From Brevibacillus panacihumi (GTDB lineage: Bacteria > Bacillota > Bacilli > Brevibacillales > Brevibacillaceae): 64,000 nt of DNA. Location: positions 50,072-114,071 of the forward strand of contig NZ_RHHT01000007.1 of NCBI RefSeq assembly GCF_003710985.1, written 5' to 3'. This document shows positions 16,532 through 24,517 of this stretch, in pieces (position 1 is the stretch's first letter; every line of letters begins with the position of its first letter). The position numbers and the translations under genes were made by a program. The notes beneath the pieces are model-generated. The model worked only from the letters and a program-made list of their open reading frames with translations. It was not told the origin of the DNA and made no database searches.

Positions 16532-17908
16532 ATGTTGAAACGTAAGATGAAGCTGATTCCCATTGCTTTGATTGCGAGTTTGGCATTCAGTCTTCCCGTT
16601 TACGCAAAACCGAATCCGTCTGACAGTGCGTTTGACAACAAGATCGTAAAGCGAATCAAGGTAGACAATATTTATGACACGATTGACTACCTCTCACAGG
16701 AGCCTCGGGTAGCCGGGACCAAAGCGGAGCATGATGCTGCCAAATACCTGGAAAAGCAATTCAAATCTTACGGCTATGACACAGAACTGCAGGCTTTTGA
16801 ATTTACCAGCTACAAGGCGCCGGACTACATGTCATTGTCCGTCAGCGGCATGGAAGATGTAGATTGGGATCTGGGCAATTTTTCGTACGGTGTGAGTGGA
16901 CAAGCCTCCGGGGAATTGGTTTATGTCGGTTTGGGCCGTGAGAGCGATTTGGAAGACGTCGATTTGACAGGCAAAATCGCCCTCGTCAAGCGCGGCGAGA
17001 TCAGTTTTGGAGAAAAGGTGCTCAATGCGGCGAGGGCTGGAGCGGAGGCCGTGCTCCTGTTTAACAATACCTCCGGGGTGATTAACGGTACGCTGGGAGA
17101 GCCGAACGATGACTATGTTCCCGCACTGGCACTGACAAGAGATCAGGGTGAGGAACTATTGGCCTTGCTGGAGGCAGGGGAAACCCTGATTGCCGACGTA
17201 GAGATTGAAGGTTCTGAAATGAAGGAGAGCACCTCCTACAATGTAATCGCCACGAAGAAGCCTGATAAGAAGAAAAGCACCGGTCAGATCGTCATCGTAG
17301 GAGCGCATCACGACTCCGTGGAGGGGGCTCCTGGAGCAAATGATGATGCCTCCGGTACAGCTACCGTATTGGAGCTGGCACGCGTCATGTCGAATATGCC
17401 GATCGATACAGAACTCCGTTTTGTCACATTCGGAGCAGAAGAGAACGGGCTGCTCGGTTCCTACGCCTACGTAGATTCCTTGTCTGAAGAAGAGATTGAA
17501 AACACAGTCGGCATGTTCCAGATGGATATGGTCGGCAGCCGCGATGCCGGCAAGCTGATCATGTATACCGTCGATGGGGAGAAAAATATTGTGACTGATC
17601 TGGGAGCGGCAGCAGGCTCGCGTCTGTCAGAGACCGTCAATTACGGCCGTGAAGGACGCAGCGACCATGTTCCTTTTGCGGAAGCAGGCATCCCGGCAGC
17701 TCTCTTTATCCATGCGCCCGTTGAGCCATGGTACCATTCGCCGGAAGATACGATCGACAAGATCAGCAAGGACAAGCTGCAGGAAGTGGCGGAAATTGTA
17801 GGGGCAGCGGTTTACCAGATTGCTCGCCCAGACACGCCAGCCCTTAAGAATGCCAAGGTGGCTCCGAAGAAGGTAGAGTATGAATACGAGGAAAGAGAAC
17901 TGGAGTAA
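16532..17908 (+). CDS. secreted M28-family zinc aminopeptidase with PA domain
   Basis: A 458-residue exported protease. Signal peptide ends at about residue 25 (VYA-K). A PA (protease-associated) domain occupies ~115-215 (GKIALVKRGEISFGEKVLNAARAGAEAVLLFNN). The M28 catalytic core follows with zinc ligands in AHHDS (~258), ANDDASG, GAEENGLLGS and the C-terminal RSDHVPF His. The family removes N-terminal residues from extracellular peptides and uses two zinc ions. GGAGGAG precedes the ATG. It is monocistronic with its own terminator. Tandem OppA-like binding proteins upstream fit a peptide-scavenging neighbourhood, though they are separate transcripts. Confidence 0.93.
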   Translation: MLKRKMKLIPIALIASLAFSLPVYAKPNPSDSAFDNKIVKRIKVDNIYDTIDYLSQEPRVAGTKAEHDAAKYLEKQFKSYGYDTELQAFEFTSYKAPDYMSLSVSGMEDVDWDLGNFSYGVSGQASGELVYVGLGRESDLEDVDLTGKIALVKRGEISFGEKVLNAARAGAEAVLLFNNTSGVINGTLGEPNDDYVPALALTRDQGEELLALLEAGETLIADVEIEGSEMKESTSYNVIATKKPDKKKSTGQIVIVGAHHDSVEGAPGANDDASGTATVLELARVMSNMPIDTELRFVTFGAEENGLLGSYAYVDSLSEEEIENTVGMFQMDMVGSRDAGKLIMYTVDGEKNIVTDLGAAAGSRLSETVNYGREGRSDHVPFAEAGIPAALFIHAPVEPWYHSPEDTIDKISKDKLQEVAEIVGAAVYQIARPDTPALKNAKVAPKKVEYEYEERELE

Positions 17909-17934
17909 GAGCAGTTCTGCAGTTCGCTTAGAAC

Positions 17935-17966
17935 AGAAAGTGCCGAATTTCGGCACTTTCTTTATT
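17935..17966 (+). terminator. rho-independent terminator
   Basis: AGAAAGTGCCGAA pairs with TTCGGCACTTTCT (13 bp, one-base loop), then a T-rich tail. Confidence 0.85.
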
Positions 17967-18089
17967 TTTCCAGTGAATTTGGTTCCATTATACTACAAAC
18001 TTTGCAGATGGTAATGCGTCTAACCTTACGGGACAATTCATTCGCTCGGCTTCTTCGCCAGACGAAAAAACAACATGAAGGAGGTCAGG

Positions 18090-19763
18090 ATGAAAAGACG
18101 TTTGTTACCGTTGTTTGTACTATTGTTATTGCTCAGCCTCCCAGGTTGGGCAGCCGCTGCAGACCAATCCGTTCATCTGATGATCGGGGGACAAGCCGTA
18201 CAGCCGGAAGTACCGCCTATGATTGATAAAGGGCGTACGCTGGTTCCGGTCCGGGTCATCGCAGAGGGGCTCGGGGCTTCCGTAGATTGGGATCAGCCCA
18301 CACGAACAGCCTTGATTGCGCGAGGCCAACAAAAATTGCAACTGACGGTCGGATCAAAACAGGCTCTGCTCAACGGAAAAAAGGTGCAGCTGGATGCGCC
18401 GCCAGTCATGAAAAACCAGAGAATGCTGTTGCCGCTTCGCTTTGTCGGTGAATCACTCGGAGTGACGGTGGGCTGGGAAGAAAGCACCCGTACCGTGATC
18501 GCCAACGAAACGCCGCAGGTCGAGCTGAATGGCCAAAAAGCTCCAGATGCCTGGAAGTTTTATCAGGCGGACGATACGTACTATGTATCCGCACAGGCAG
18601 TAGCGGATCAGTTCGGACTCAAGAATCATGCTTGGAAACGGCCGGAGCGAGGCCGCACTATTGATGGCCAGCTTACCTTGCCGCTCTCGCAGCTGGAAGC
18701 GGAGCTTGACGGTACATTTGCCTGGAATCAAAAGAAGAACCAGGTAGAGATCGAACGTCTCAGCTATCTGAAGGATGTAGTCGCGGACGGGGAGTACGTA
18801 CATATCGAGACAACACTGCCAGTCGGTGCGGAGGCAATCGTTTTGAACGGACCGCATCGCATCGTGCTCGACCTGCCGCATACGGTTCTGGATGAGGAGC
18901 TGATACCGCAAAGCTACGGTTATCAAGGCCCGACTGACCAAGAAGAAAAGGCGAATTCCGACGCAGATTCGAAAGCAGCCGAGGATGATAGCGACGAATC
19001 GGACGAGCCTGCTGACGATGAAAGCTCGGACGACGAAGCAGACGTGAAGGCAGAATCGGCAAAAGCAGAGAATGCTCTCATTGCCGATTTGCGCTTCAGC
19101 CAGTTCCAAAGCTCGCCGAATACCGTTCGCGTCGTCATTGAATTGAATCAAAAGAGCAAGTACACCCTGTCCTATACCGAGGACGGTATTGAGGTTAAGC
19201 TGATCCCGCAACCTCGAAAAACCGGTTATCTGATCGTAGTCGACGCCGGACATGGCGGCAAGGACCCAGGGGCATTGGGCGTAACTGGAAATCACGAGAA
19301 GGATTACACTCTCGCGGTAGCCAATAAAGTAGTAGAGCTGTTGAAGCAGTACCCTGAGTTCCAGGTCGTGCCGACCCGCAGTACAGACGTATTTTTGGAG
19401 CTGTCCGAGCGTGTTGCCATTGCCAACGACTGGGATGCAGACCTGTTTCTGTCCATCCATGCCAATTCCTTCTCCAACCCGAACAGTGGCGGTACGGAAA
19501 GCTTCTATTACAATGCCAACAGCAAGGAGTTTGCTCAGCTTGTCCACAAGCATCTCCAGGGAGCTACACAATTCCAAGATCGTGGTGTGAAGCCATCAGG
19601 CTTTTACGTCATCAAGCATACGAAAATGCCGGCTGTTCTGACAGAGACAGGGTTCCTCAGCAATCCCAAGGAAAACAGCAAGCTGACTTCTCCTGAATTC
19701 CAGGAGAAAATTGCGAAAGCGCTTGTAGCTGCCATTCGGGAGTATTACCAATCCTATCAATAA
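18090..19763 (+). CDS. N-acetylmuramoyl-L-alanine amidase (Amidase_3) with CuAO-N and AMIN domains
   Basis: A 557-residue exported cell-wall hydrolase that cuts the bond between muramic acid and L-alanine. Order: signal peptide (~1-24), CuAO-N1-like domain (~30-140), AMIN-type beta domain (~225-375) interrupted by an acidic Asp/Glu/Ser insert (~285-330), then the zinc amidase (~380-557). Zinc ligands are visible in DAGHGG, NHEKD and SIHANS, and the catalytic Glu in TETGF. The start is ATG 18090 because AAGGAGGTC lies just upstream, and an earlier ATG at 18075 overlaps that binding site. The GerMN lipoprotein gene follows after 25 bp. A role in division, sporulation or germination is possible. 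Confidence 0.93.
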   Translation: MKRRLLPLFVLLLLLSLPGWAAAADQSVHLMIGGQAVQPEVPPMIDKGRTLVPVRVIAEGLGASVDWDQPTRTALIARGQQKLQLTVGSKQALLNGKKVQLDAPPVMKNQRMLLPLRFVGESLGVTVGWEESTRTVIANETPQVELNGQKAPDAWKFYQADDTYYVSAQAVADQFGLKNHAWKRPERGRTIDGQLTLPLSQLEAELDGTFAWNQKKNQVEIERLSYLKDVVADGEYVHIETTLPVGAEAIVLNGPHRIVLDLPHTVLDEELIPQSYGYQGPTDQEEKANSDADSKAAEDDSDESDEPADDESSDDEADVKAESAKAENALIADLRFSQFQSSPNTVRVVIELNQKSKYTLSYTEDGIEVKLIPQPRKTGYLIVVDAGHGGKDPGALGVTGNHEKDYTLAVANKVVELLKQYPEFQVVPTRSTDVFLELSERVAIANDWDADLFLSIHANSFSNPNSGGTESFYYNANSKEFAQLVHKHLQGATQFQDRGVKPSGFYVIKHTKMPAVLTETGFLSNPKENSKLTSPEFQEKIAKALVAAIREYYQSYQ

Positions 19764-19788
19764 GGCAGCTCGCAGTAAGGAGGAAAAG

Positions 19789-20349
19789 ATGAACTACAGA
19801 CGTCGCCTGATTGGACTCGGCTTATTCGCGCTGCTTCTTTTGGCTGCCGGCTGCGGCCAACAAAATGCTGCTCCCGCTCCGGTGCCGGAGCCAGCGCCGC
19901 CTCAGACGGGCGCCCCAGCAGAACCGCCTTCCAATTCCAGCTTGACCAAACAAACCATTTCCGTGTTTTATTCCGACAACGACCTGCTCGCTTTGCAGGA
20001 GGAAAAACAGGAGATTGCCTTTGCGGATGATCTGGAGAAATACAAGAAGGCGGTCGCGCTTCTGGAGGCTCCGCAAGAAAAGGAGAAGCATTTCCCCTTG
20101 TGGGTCGATTTCAAGTACCACTCGCTTACCTTTGAAGAAGGCAAATTGACCATTGACGCGGACAGCCATAATGTCTACAACCTCGGCTCCAGCGGTGAAG
20201 TCATGGCCCTGGATGCGTTGAAAAAGACCCTCTTTCAATTTCCCGAGGTAAAAAGCATCGTGATTTTGGAGGATGGGAAACCGGCAGAATCGCTGATGGG
20301 GCACGTTGATATAGTAGAGCCACTGACGCGAGATGAGGTTGCGCAATAA
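19789..20349 (+). CDS. GerMN-domain lipoprotein
   Basis: A 186-residue lipoprotein (lipobox LAAGC, Cys22) with a Pro/Ala linker and a C-terminal GerMN-type domain (~residues 60-180: ISVFYSDNDLLALQEEKQEI, later LTIDADSHNVYNLGSSGEVMALDALKKTLFQFPEV). In B. subtilis GerM helps build and later remove cortex peptidoglycan. This one follows the amidase in the same transcript with an AAGGAGGAAAAG site, so a joint cell-wall task is likely. It is about half the length of GerM, with one domain instead of two. A terminator closes the operon. Confidence 0.85.
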   Translation: MNYRRRLIGLGLFALLLLAAGCGQQNAAPAPVPEPAPPQTGAPAEPPSNSSLTKQTISVFYSDNDLLALQEEKQEIAFADDLEKYKKAVALLEAPQEKEKHFPLWVDFKYHSLTFEEGKLTIDADSHNVYNLGSSGEVMALDALKKTLFQFPEVKSIVILEDGKPAESLMGHVDIVEPLTRDEVAQ

Positions 20350-20359
20350 CCGATACCAC

Positions 20360-20397
20360 AAAAAGCACGTCCCGGACTGAAGCGGGGCGTGCTTTTT
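20360..20397 (+). terminator. rho-independent terminator
   Basis: AAAAAGCACG-t-CCC pairs with GGG-g-CGTGCTTTTT. It is symmetrical enough to work in both directions and lies between convergent genes. Confidence 0.88.
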
Positions 20398-20408
20398 CAT
20401 TGGTGGAA

Positions 20409-20621
20409 CTACGATCCATTCTCCGTATCGGGTTGCTCGCGGCGGCCGAAGAGAAATTTGATCGAATAGACGCCGGCCAAGCCGACAAGCGTGTAGAGAA
20501 TCCGGCATACAATCGATTCAGTCTCCCCGAAAAGAGTCGAGATCAGGTCGTATTGAAAGAAACCGACCAATCCCCAATTCAAGGCTCCGGCAATTATGAG
20601 AAACAAGGCTAATTGATCCAT
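20409..20621 (-). CDS. DUF378 family small membrane protein
   Basis: A 70-residue protein with two membrane helices and the DUF378 signature LIIAGALNWGLVGFFQYDL in the first half. Function is unknown in all species. AAGGGGGTTGAT precedes the ATG at 20621. It is a single gene, convergent with the amidase-GerMN operon and divergent from pstS. Confidence 0.85.
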   Translation of the reverse strand: MDQLALFLIIAGALNWGLVGFFQYDLISTLFGETESIVCRILYTLVGLAGVYSIKFLFGRREQPDTENGS

Positions 20622-20699
20622 GTTCGATCAACCCCCTTGGGCAAAGAGTGTCCTCAGTATTCCCCGCTTCTCCACGAAACATCCCGAATCGTGATGATC

Positions 20700-20738
20700 T
20701 TTAAGAAAGCTTTACAATCCCAACACAATAGAACAACA
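20700..20738 (+). promoter_or_regulatory. PhoP-box-like direct repeats before pstS
   Basis: TTTAAG (20700), TTTACA (20711), AACACA (20722) and ACAACA (20733) are spaced exactly 11 bp apart. The second is a perfect match to the PhoP half-site TT(A/C/T)A(C/T)A and the others are partial. Control of pst genes by PhoP under phosphate starvation is established in B. subtilis; its use here is inferred. Confidence 0.5.
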
Positions 20739-20810
20739 TTCCCCCTGTAAACTTTGTAAGTGAAAAGACCAAAAATAATTACCTTACAAAACGGGGAGGA
20801 TTTTCATCCA

Positions 20811-21758
20811 ATGAAAAAACTCAGCAAAATGTTTATGGCTCTAACAGTTGTGGGTGCATTGCTCGCAGGTTGTGGAAGCAACGCGGCAACTCCATCTCAA
20901 CCACAGCAACAATCCGGCGAGACACAGACACCAGCACCGGAATCCAATTCTGGCAATACAGGCGCTGAGACAAAAAGCAACGAACCGATTACAGCAGTAG
21001 GCTCTACAGCGATGCAGCCACTGGTCGAGCAAGTGGCCAAAGATTTCATGGCGAAAAATCCAGGCTTGCAAATCCAAGTGCAAGGCGGGGGTAGCGGTAC
21101 CGGCTTGAGCCAGGTATCCAGCGGAGCTGCAACAATCGGGAACTCTGATATTTTCGCAGAAGAGAAGAAAGACATCCCCGCAAACGAATTGGTAGACCAC
21201 AAAGTTGCAGTAGTTGGCATGGCAGCTGTCGTAAATCCGCAAATCGGCATCGACAACCTGAGCAAGCAGCAACTGATTGATATTTTCAGCGGTAAAATCA
21301 CCAACTGGAAAGAGGTTGGCGGTCCTGACACAAAAGTGACCTTGGTTAACCGTCCGAAGTCTTCGGGTACTCGCGCCACCTTCAGCAAATTCGCTCTGGA
21401 TGGCACAGAGGAAGCGGAAGGCATCACAGAGGATTCCTCGGGTACTGTTCGCAAAATCATCGCAGAAACACCAGGAGCAATCGGTTATCTGGCACTGTCC
21501 TACATCAATGATTCTGTCAAAGCATTGAAGCTGGACGGCGTGGAAGCAAACGGCGAGAACATCGCCACCAATCAATATCCGGTGTGGGCGTATCAGCACA
21601 TGTATACAAAAGGCGAGCCGACTGGCAGCGCCAAAGCGTTCCTCGAATATATCCTGACTGACGAAGTGCAAAAAACAGCCGTGAAGGATCTGGGCTTCCT
21701 GCCGATCACAGAGATGAAAGTAGATCGTGCAGCAGACGGAACCATCAAACAAAAATAA
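20811..21758 (+). CDS. pstS: phosphate-binding lipoprotein of the Pst importer
   Basis: A 315-residue lipoprotein (lipobox LLAGC, Cys21) that binds phosphate outside the cell and hands it to PstCA. Family landmarks are AVGSTAMQPLVEQ, GGGSGTGLSQVSSGAATIGNSDIF, the FSGKITNW loop and RPKSSGTRATFSKF, which line the phosphate site. ATG 20811 follows GGGGAGGA; an in-frame earlier start has no site. PhoP-like repeats lie upstream. A hairpin follows the stop before pstC, which would let the binding protein be made in excess over the permease. Confidence 0.95.
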   Translation: MKKLSKMFMALTVVGALLAGCGSNAATPSQPQQQSGETQTPAPESNSGNTGAETKSNEPITAVGSTAMQPLVEQVAKDFMAKNPGLQIQVQGGGSGTGLSQVSSGAATIGNSDIFAEEKKDIPANELVDHKVAVVGMAAVVNPQIGIDNLSKQQLIDIFSGKITNWKEVGGPDTKVTLVNRPKSSGTRATFSKFALDGTEEAEGITEDSSGTVRKIIAETPGAIGYLALSYINDSVKALKLDGVEANGENIATNQYPVWAYQHMYTKGEPTGSAKAFLEYILTDEVQKTAVKDLGFLPITEMKVDRAADGTIKQK

Positions 21759-21779
21759 CCTAGCAAATAGACAGTTTTG

Positions 21780-21819
21780 GCAAAATGAGGGGTGAGGGGG
21801 CGCTTCCCCCTTATTTTGC
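21780..21819 (+). promoter_or_regulatory. intercistronic stem-loop between pstS and pstC
   Basis: GCAAAAT (21780) pairs with ATTTTGC (21813), and inside it GGGGG (21796) pairs with CCCCC (21806). It lies between binding-protein and permease genes and has no T-tract, so it fits mRNA 3'-end stabilisation or partial termination rather than full termination. Confidence 0.6.
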
Positions 21820-21848
21820 TTGCTGTCCCTTTTCCAAGGAGGGGAATC

Positions 21849-22790
21849 ATGACCCATCGTACTGACACTCCATCACAATCAGGAATTGCTCGGAAAATGT
21901 TGACCAGCAACAAACGCCAATGGACGGAGAATGTGACCGGCAGGCTCATCGCTACCGTTTGTGCGGCATTGTTGATCATCGTAGTCTTGTCGATCACGTA
22001 TTTTATCGCTTCCAAAGGTTTGTCCACTTTTTTTGTGAACGGAATCAGCATCACGGAATTTTTGAGCCAGGTCAAATGGGACCCTGAGGGCGAACCTGCC
22101 GTATACGGCGTCTTTCCCTTCATTCTCGGCTCCTTTCTGGTGACGACATTGGCGGCTTTGATAGCAGCTCCTCTCGGCATTGGCGCTGCCATTTTCATGA
22201 TTGAGCTGTACCCGAACTTCGGCAAGAAAGTATTGAAACCTGTCATTGAATTGCTGGTGGGAATCCCGTCAGTTGTCTACGGGTATGTCGGACTTACCTT
22301 GCTCGTGCCGTTTATACGCGAACAGTTTGATGTGCTGGGCTTCAGTCTATTGGCGGGTGGACTGGTTCTCGCTTTGATGATTCTCCCGACGATTACCAGC
22401 GTGGCGGCTGATGCGATTTCGGCAGTACCGCAGGATTTGCGAAATGCGTCCTTGGCTTTGGGGGCGACCCGTTGGCAAACCATCTGGAATGTCGTCCTGC
22501 ACTCTTCCTTGCCGGGCTGTCTCACCGCCATTGTTTTGGGGATGGCGCGTGCCTTCGGGGAAGCGCTGGCGGTCCAGATGGTGATTGGAAACACCACTAA
22601 GCTCCCGGGCAGCCTGCTCGATCCAATCAGCACGTTGACCAGCGGAATCACCCTGAACATGGGGAACACGATTCAGGGAACTCCTTACAATAATGCGCTG
22701 TGGTCGATGGCCTTGCTGCTTTTGTTGATGTCCTTCGTCTTCATCATGATCTTGCGCATCATCGGCAGAAAAGGACTGGTGAACAAATGA
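21849..22790 (+). CDS. pstC: phosphate ABC transporter permease PstC
   Basis: A 313-residue inner-membrane permease with about six helices. A large loop follows the first helix (FFVNGISITEFL...WDPEGEPAVYGVFPFILGSFL), and the EAA-type cytoplasmic loop (RNASLALGATRWQTIW) docks with PstB. ATG 21849 follows CCAAGGAGGGG. Its stop overlaps the pstA start as ATGA, so the two are translationally coupled. It forms the channel with PstA. Confidence 0.95.
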   Translation: MTHRTDTPSQSGIARKMLTSNKRQWTENVTGRLIATVCAALLIIVVLSITYFIASKGLSTFFVNGISITEFLSQVKWDPEGEPAVYGVFPFILGSFLVTTLAALIAAPLGIGAAIFMIELYPNFGKKVLKPVIELLVGIPSVVYGYVGLTLLVPFIREQFDVLGFSLLAGGLVLALMILPTITSVAADAISAVPQDLRNASLALGATRWQTIWNVVLHSSLPGCLTAIVLGMARAFGEALAVQMVIGNTTKLPGSLLDPISTLTSGITLNMGNTIQGTPYNNALWSMALLLLLMSFVFIMILRIIGRKGLVNK

Positions 22791-23677
22791 GAGCCAAAAT
22801 CATGGACCGCGCGGCGACAGTTATTTTGACCCTGATTGCGGTGCTGATCATCGGCACCTTGGTCGGTTTGCTCGGATTTATCCTGACGCAGGGCTGGCAT
22901 AAGCTGAACCTGGATTTTCTCACTTCCCCGCCTGATATTGTGAAGGCAGGCGGCGGGATTGGACCTCAGTTGTTCAACTCCTTGTATCTGCTCGTTTTGA
23001 CGATGGTGATCGCCTTGCCGCTTGGGCTTGGCGCAGGCATTTACATGGCGGAATACGCGCCGGACAACAAATTTACGCAGTTTATCCGCATGAGCATCGA
23101 AGTGTTGTCCTCGCTGCCGTCTATCGTCGTAGGTCTGTTCGGACTTTTGGTCTTCGTCAACATGACGGGATGGGGATACACGCTGTTTTCCGGTGCCTTG
23201 GCCCTGACCGTCTTCAATCTGCCTCTCCTGGTGCGTGTCACGGAGGATGCGATTCGCAACGTGCCGCGCAGCCAAAAAGAGGCGAGTCTCGCATTGGGCA
23301 TCACCAAATGGCGGACGATTGTCTCCGTAATTTTGCCTGCAGCTTTGCCAGGGATTCTGACCGGAACGATTCTAGCCTCGGGACGTGTCTTCGGGGAAGC
23401 GGCTGCGCTCTTGTTTACTGCTGGAATGTCGTCGCCTGATCTGGACTTTAGCCAATTTTCTCTAAGCGGTCCGACCTCTCCGCTCAACCCGTTCCGACCG
23501 GCGGAGACTCTGGCGGTACACATCTGGAAGGTAAACAGCGAAGGCTTGGCTCCGGATGCGCGCGATGTGGCTGATGGCGCCGCTGCGGTGCTGATTATTG
23601 CCGTGCTGCTGTTCAACCTATCGGCACGCTGGTTTGGCGCATGGATCTACAAAAAGATGACATCAGGGGCCAATTAG
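22787..23677 (+). CDS. pstA: phosphate ABC transporter permease PstA
   Basis: A 296-residue permease, partner of PstC in the phosphate channel. Features are the first membrane helix (residues ~12-35), the LTSPPDIVKAGGGIGPQLFNSLYLL segment typical of PstA split around residue 45, and the EAA loop QKEASLALGITKWRTI. The start overlaps pstC by four bases behind AAAGGA. pstB follows after 15 bp. Confidence 0.95.
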   Translation: MRAKIMDRAATVILTLIAVLIIGTLVGLLGFILTQGWHKLNLDFLTSPPDIVKAGGGIGPQLFNSLYLLVLTMVIALPLGLGAGIYMAEYAPDNKFTQFIRMSIEVLSSLPSIVVGLFGLLVFVNMTGWGYTLFSGALALTVFNLPLLVRVTEDAIRNVPRSQKEASLALGITKWRTIVSVILPAALPGILTGTILASGRVFGEAAALLFTAGMSSPDLDFSQFSLSGPTSPLNPFRPAETLAVHIWKVNSEGLAPDARDVADGAAAVLIIAVLLFNLSARWFGAWIYKKMTSGAN

Positions 23678-23692
23678 GAAAGGGTGGAAGCG

Positions 23693-24466
23693 ATGAGTGT
23701 GATGACCTTGGAAAAAACGATCATTCGGGCGCGAGATGTGTCGGTTTACTATGGTGAGAAGCGGGCAGTGTCCAATATTCACATGGATATTGAGCGAAAT
23801 TCCGTCACCGCTTTTATCGGTCCTTCCGGCTGCGGAAAATCGACCTTGTTGCGCAGCATGAACCGGATGAATGATCTGGTGCCCTCCTGCCGTGTGACGG
23901 GATCGATCGAAGTGGACGGGACGGATATCAACAGTGCGGACGTCAACATTGAGGGATTGCGCCAGGTAATCGGAATGGTCTTTCAGCGAGCCAACCCGTT
24001 TTTTAAATCCATCTATGAAAACATTGCGTTTGCTCCGCGTTTTCACGGCCTTACAGACAAGCGAAAGCTGGACGAGGTTGTAGAAGAGAGTCTGCGCAAG
24101 GCTGCGCTTTGGGATGAAGTGAAAGACCGCCTGCGCGAGTCGGCGCTCTCGCTCTCTGGCGGCCAGCAACAGCGTCTTTGCATCGCGAGGGCGATCGCCA
24201 TGCAGCCGACCATTCTGCTTTTGGATGAACCGGCTTCGGCTCTCGACCCCATCTCGACGATGAAAATCGAAGAATTGGTGATGAGCTTGAAGGAGGAGTA
24301 CACGATTGTGATCGTGACCCACAATTTGCATCAGGCAGCCCGCATCTCGGACAAAACCGCCTTCTTTCTGATGGGCGAGCTGATTGAATACAACGATACC
24401 TCCAAACTTTTCACAACCCCCGAAAACGAAAAGACGGAAGCCTATATCAGCGGCCGATTTGGCTGA
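23693..24466 (+). CDS. pstB: phosphate ABC transporter ATP-binding protein, first copy
   Basis: A 257-residue ABC ATPase that powers PstCA. Walker A is GPSGCGKST (near residue 42), the signature LSGGQQQR, Walker [14 protein letters not shown], and the switch His in VTHNLHQA. The Q-loop region reads [10 protein letters not shown] where most PstB have FQxPNPFPxS, a small departure. ATG 23693 follows AAAGGGTGG; the GTG nine bases upstream is less well placed. The operon seems to end here; there is no phoU. The next gene is an opposing chemotaxis receptor, then a second pstB. Confidence 0.93.
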   Translation: MSVMTLEKTIIRARDVSVYYGEKRAVSNIHMDIERNSVTAFIGPSGCGKSTLLRSMNRMNDLVPSCRVTGSIEVDGTDINSADVNIEGLRQVIGMVFQRANPFFKSIYENIAFAPRFHGLTDKRKLDEVVEESLRKAALWDEVKDRLRESALSLSGGQQQRLCIARAIAMQPTILLLDEPASALDPISTMKIEELVMSLKEEYTIVIVTHNLHQAARISDKTAFFLMGELIEYNDTSKLFTTPENEKTEAYISGRFG

Positions 24467-24493
24467 TGGCGGCAAGCAAATGCAAACAAAGAA

Positions 24494-24517
24494 GAAGCCC
24501 TCTACGCGGAGGGCTTC
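24494..24517. terminator. hairpin between pstB and the chemotaxis receptor gene
   Basis: GAAGCCCTC pairs with GAGGGCTTC. The receptor gene's stop codon lies within the hairpin. T-rich stretches follow on both strands, so it may serve both convergent genes. Confidence 0.7.
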
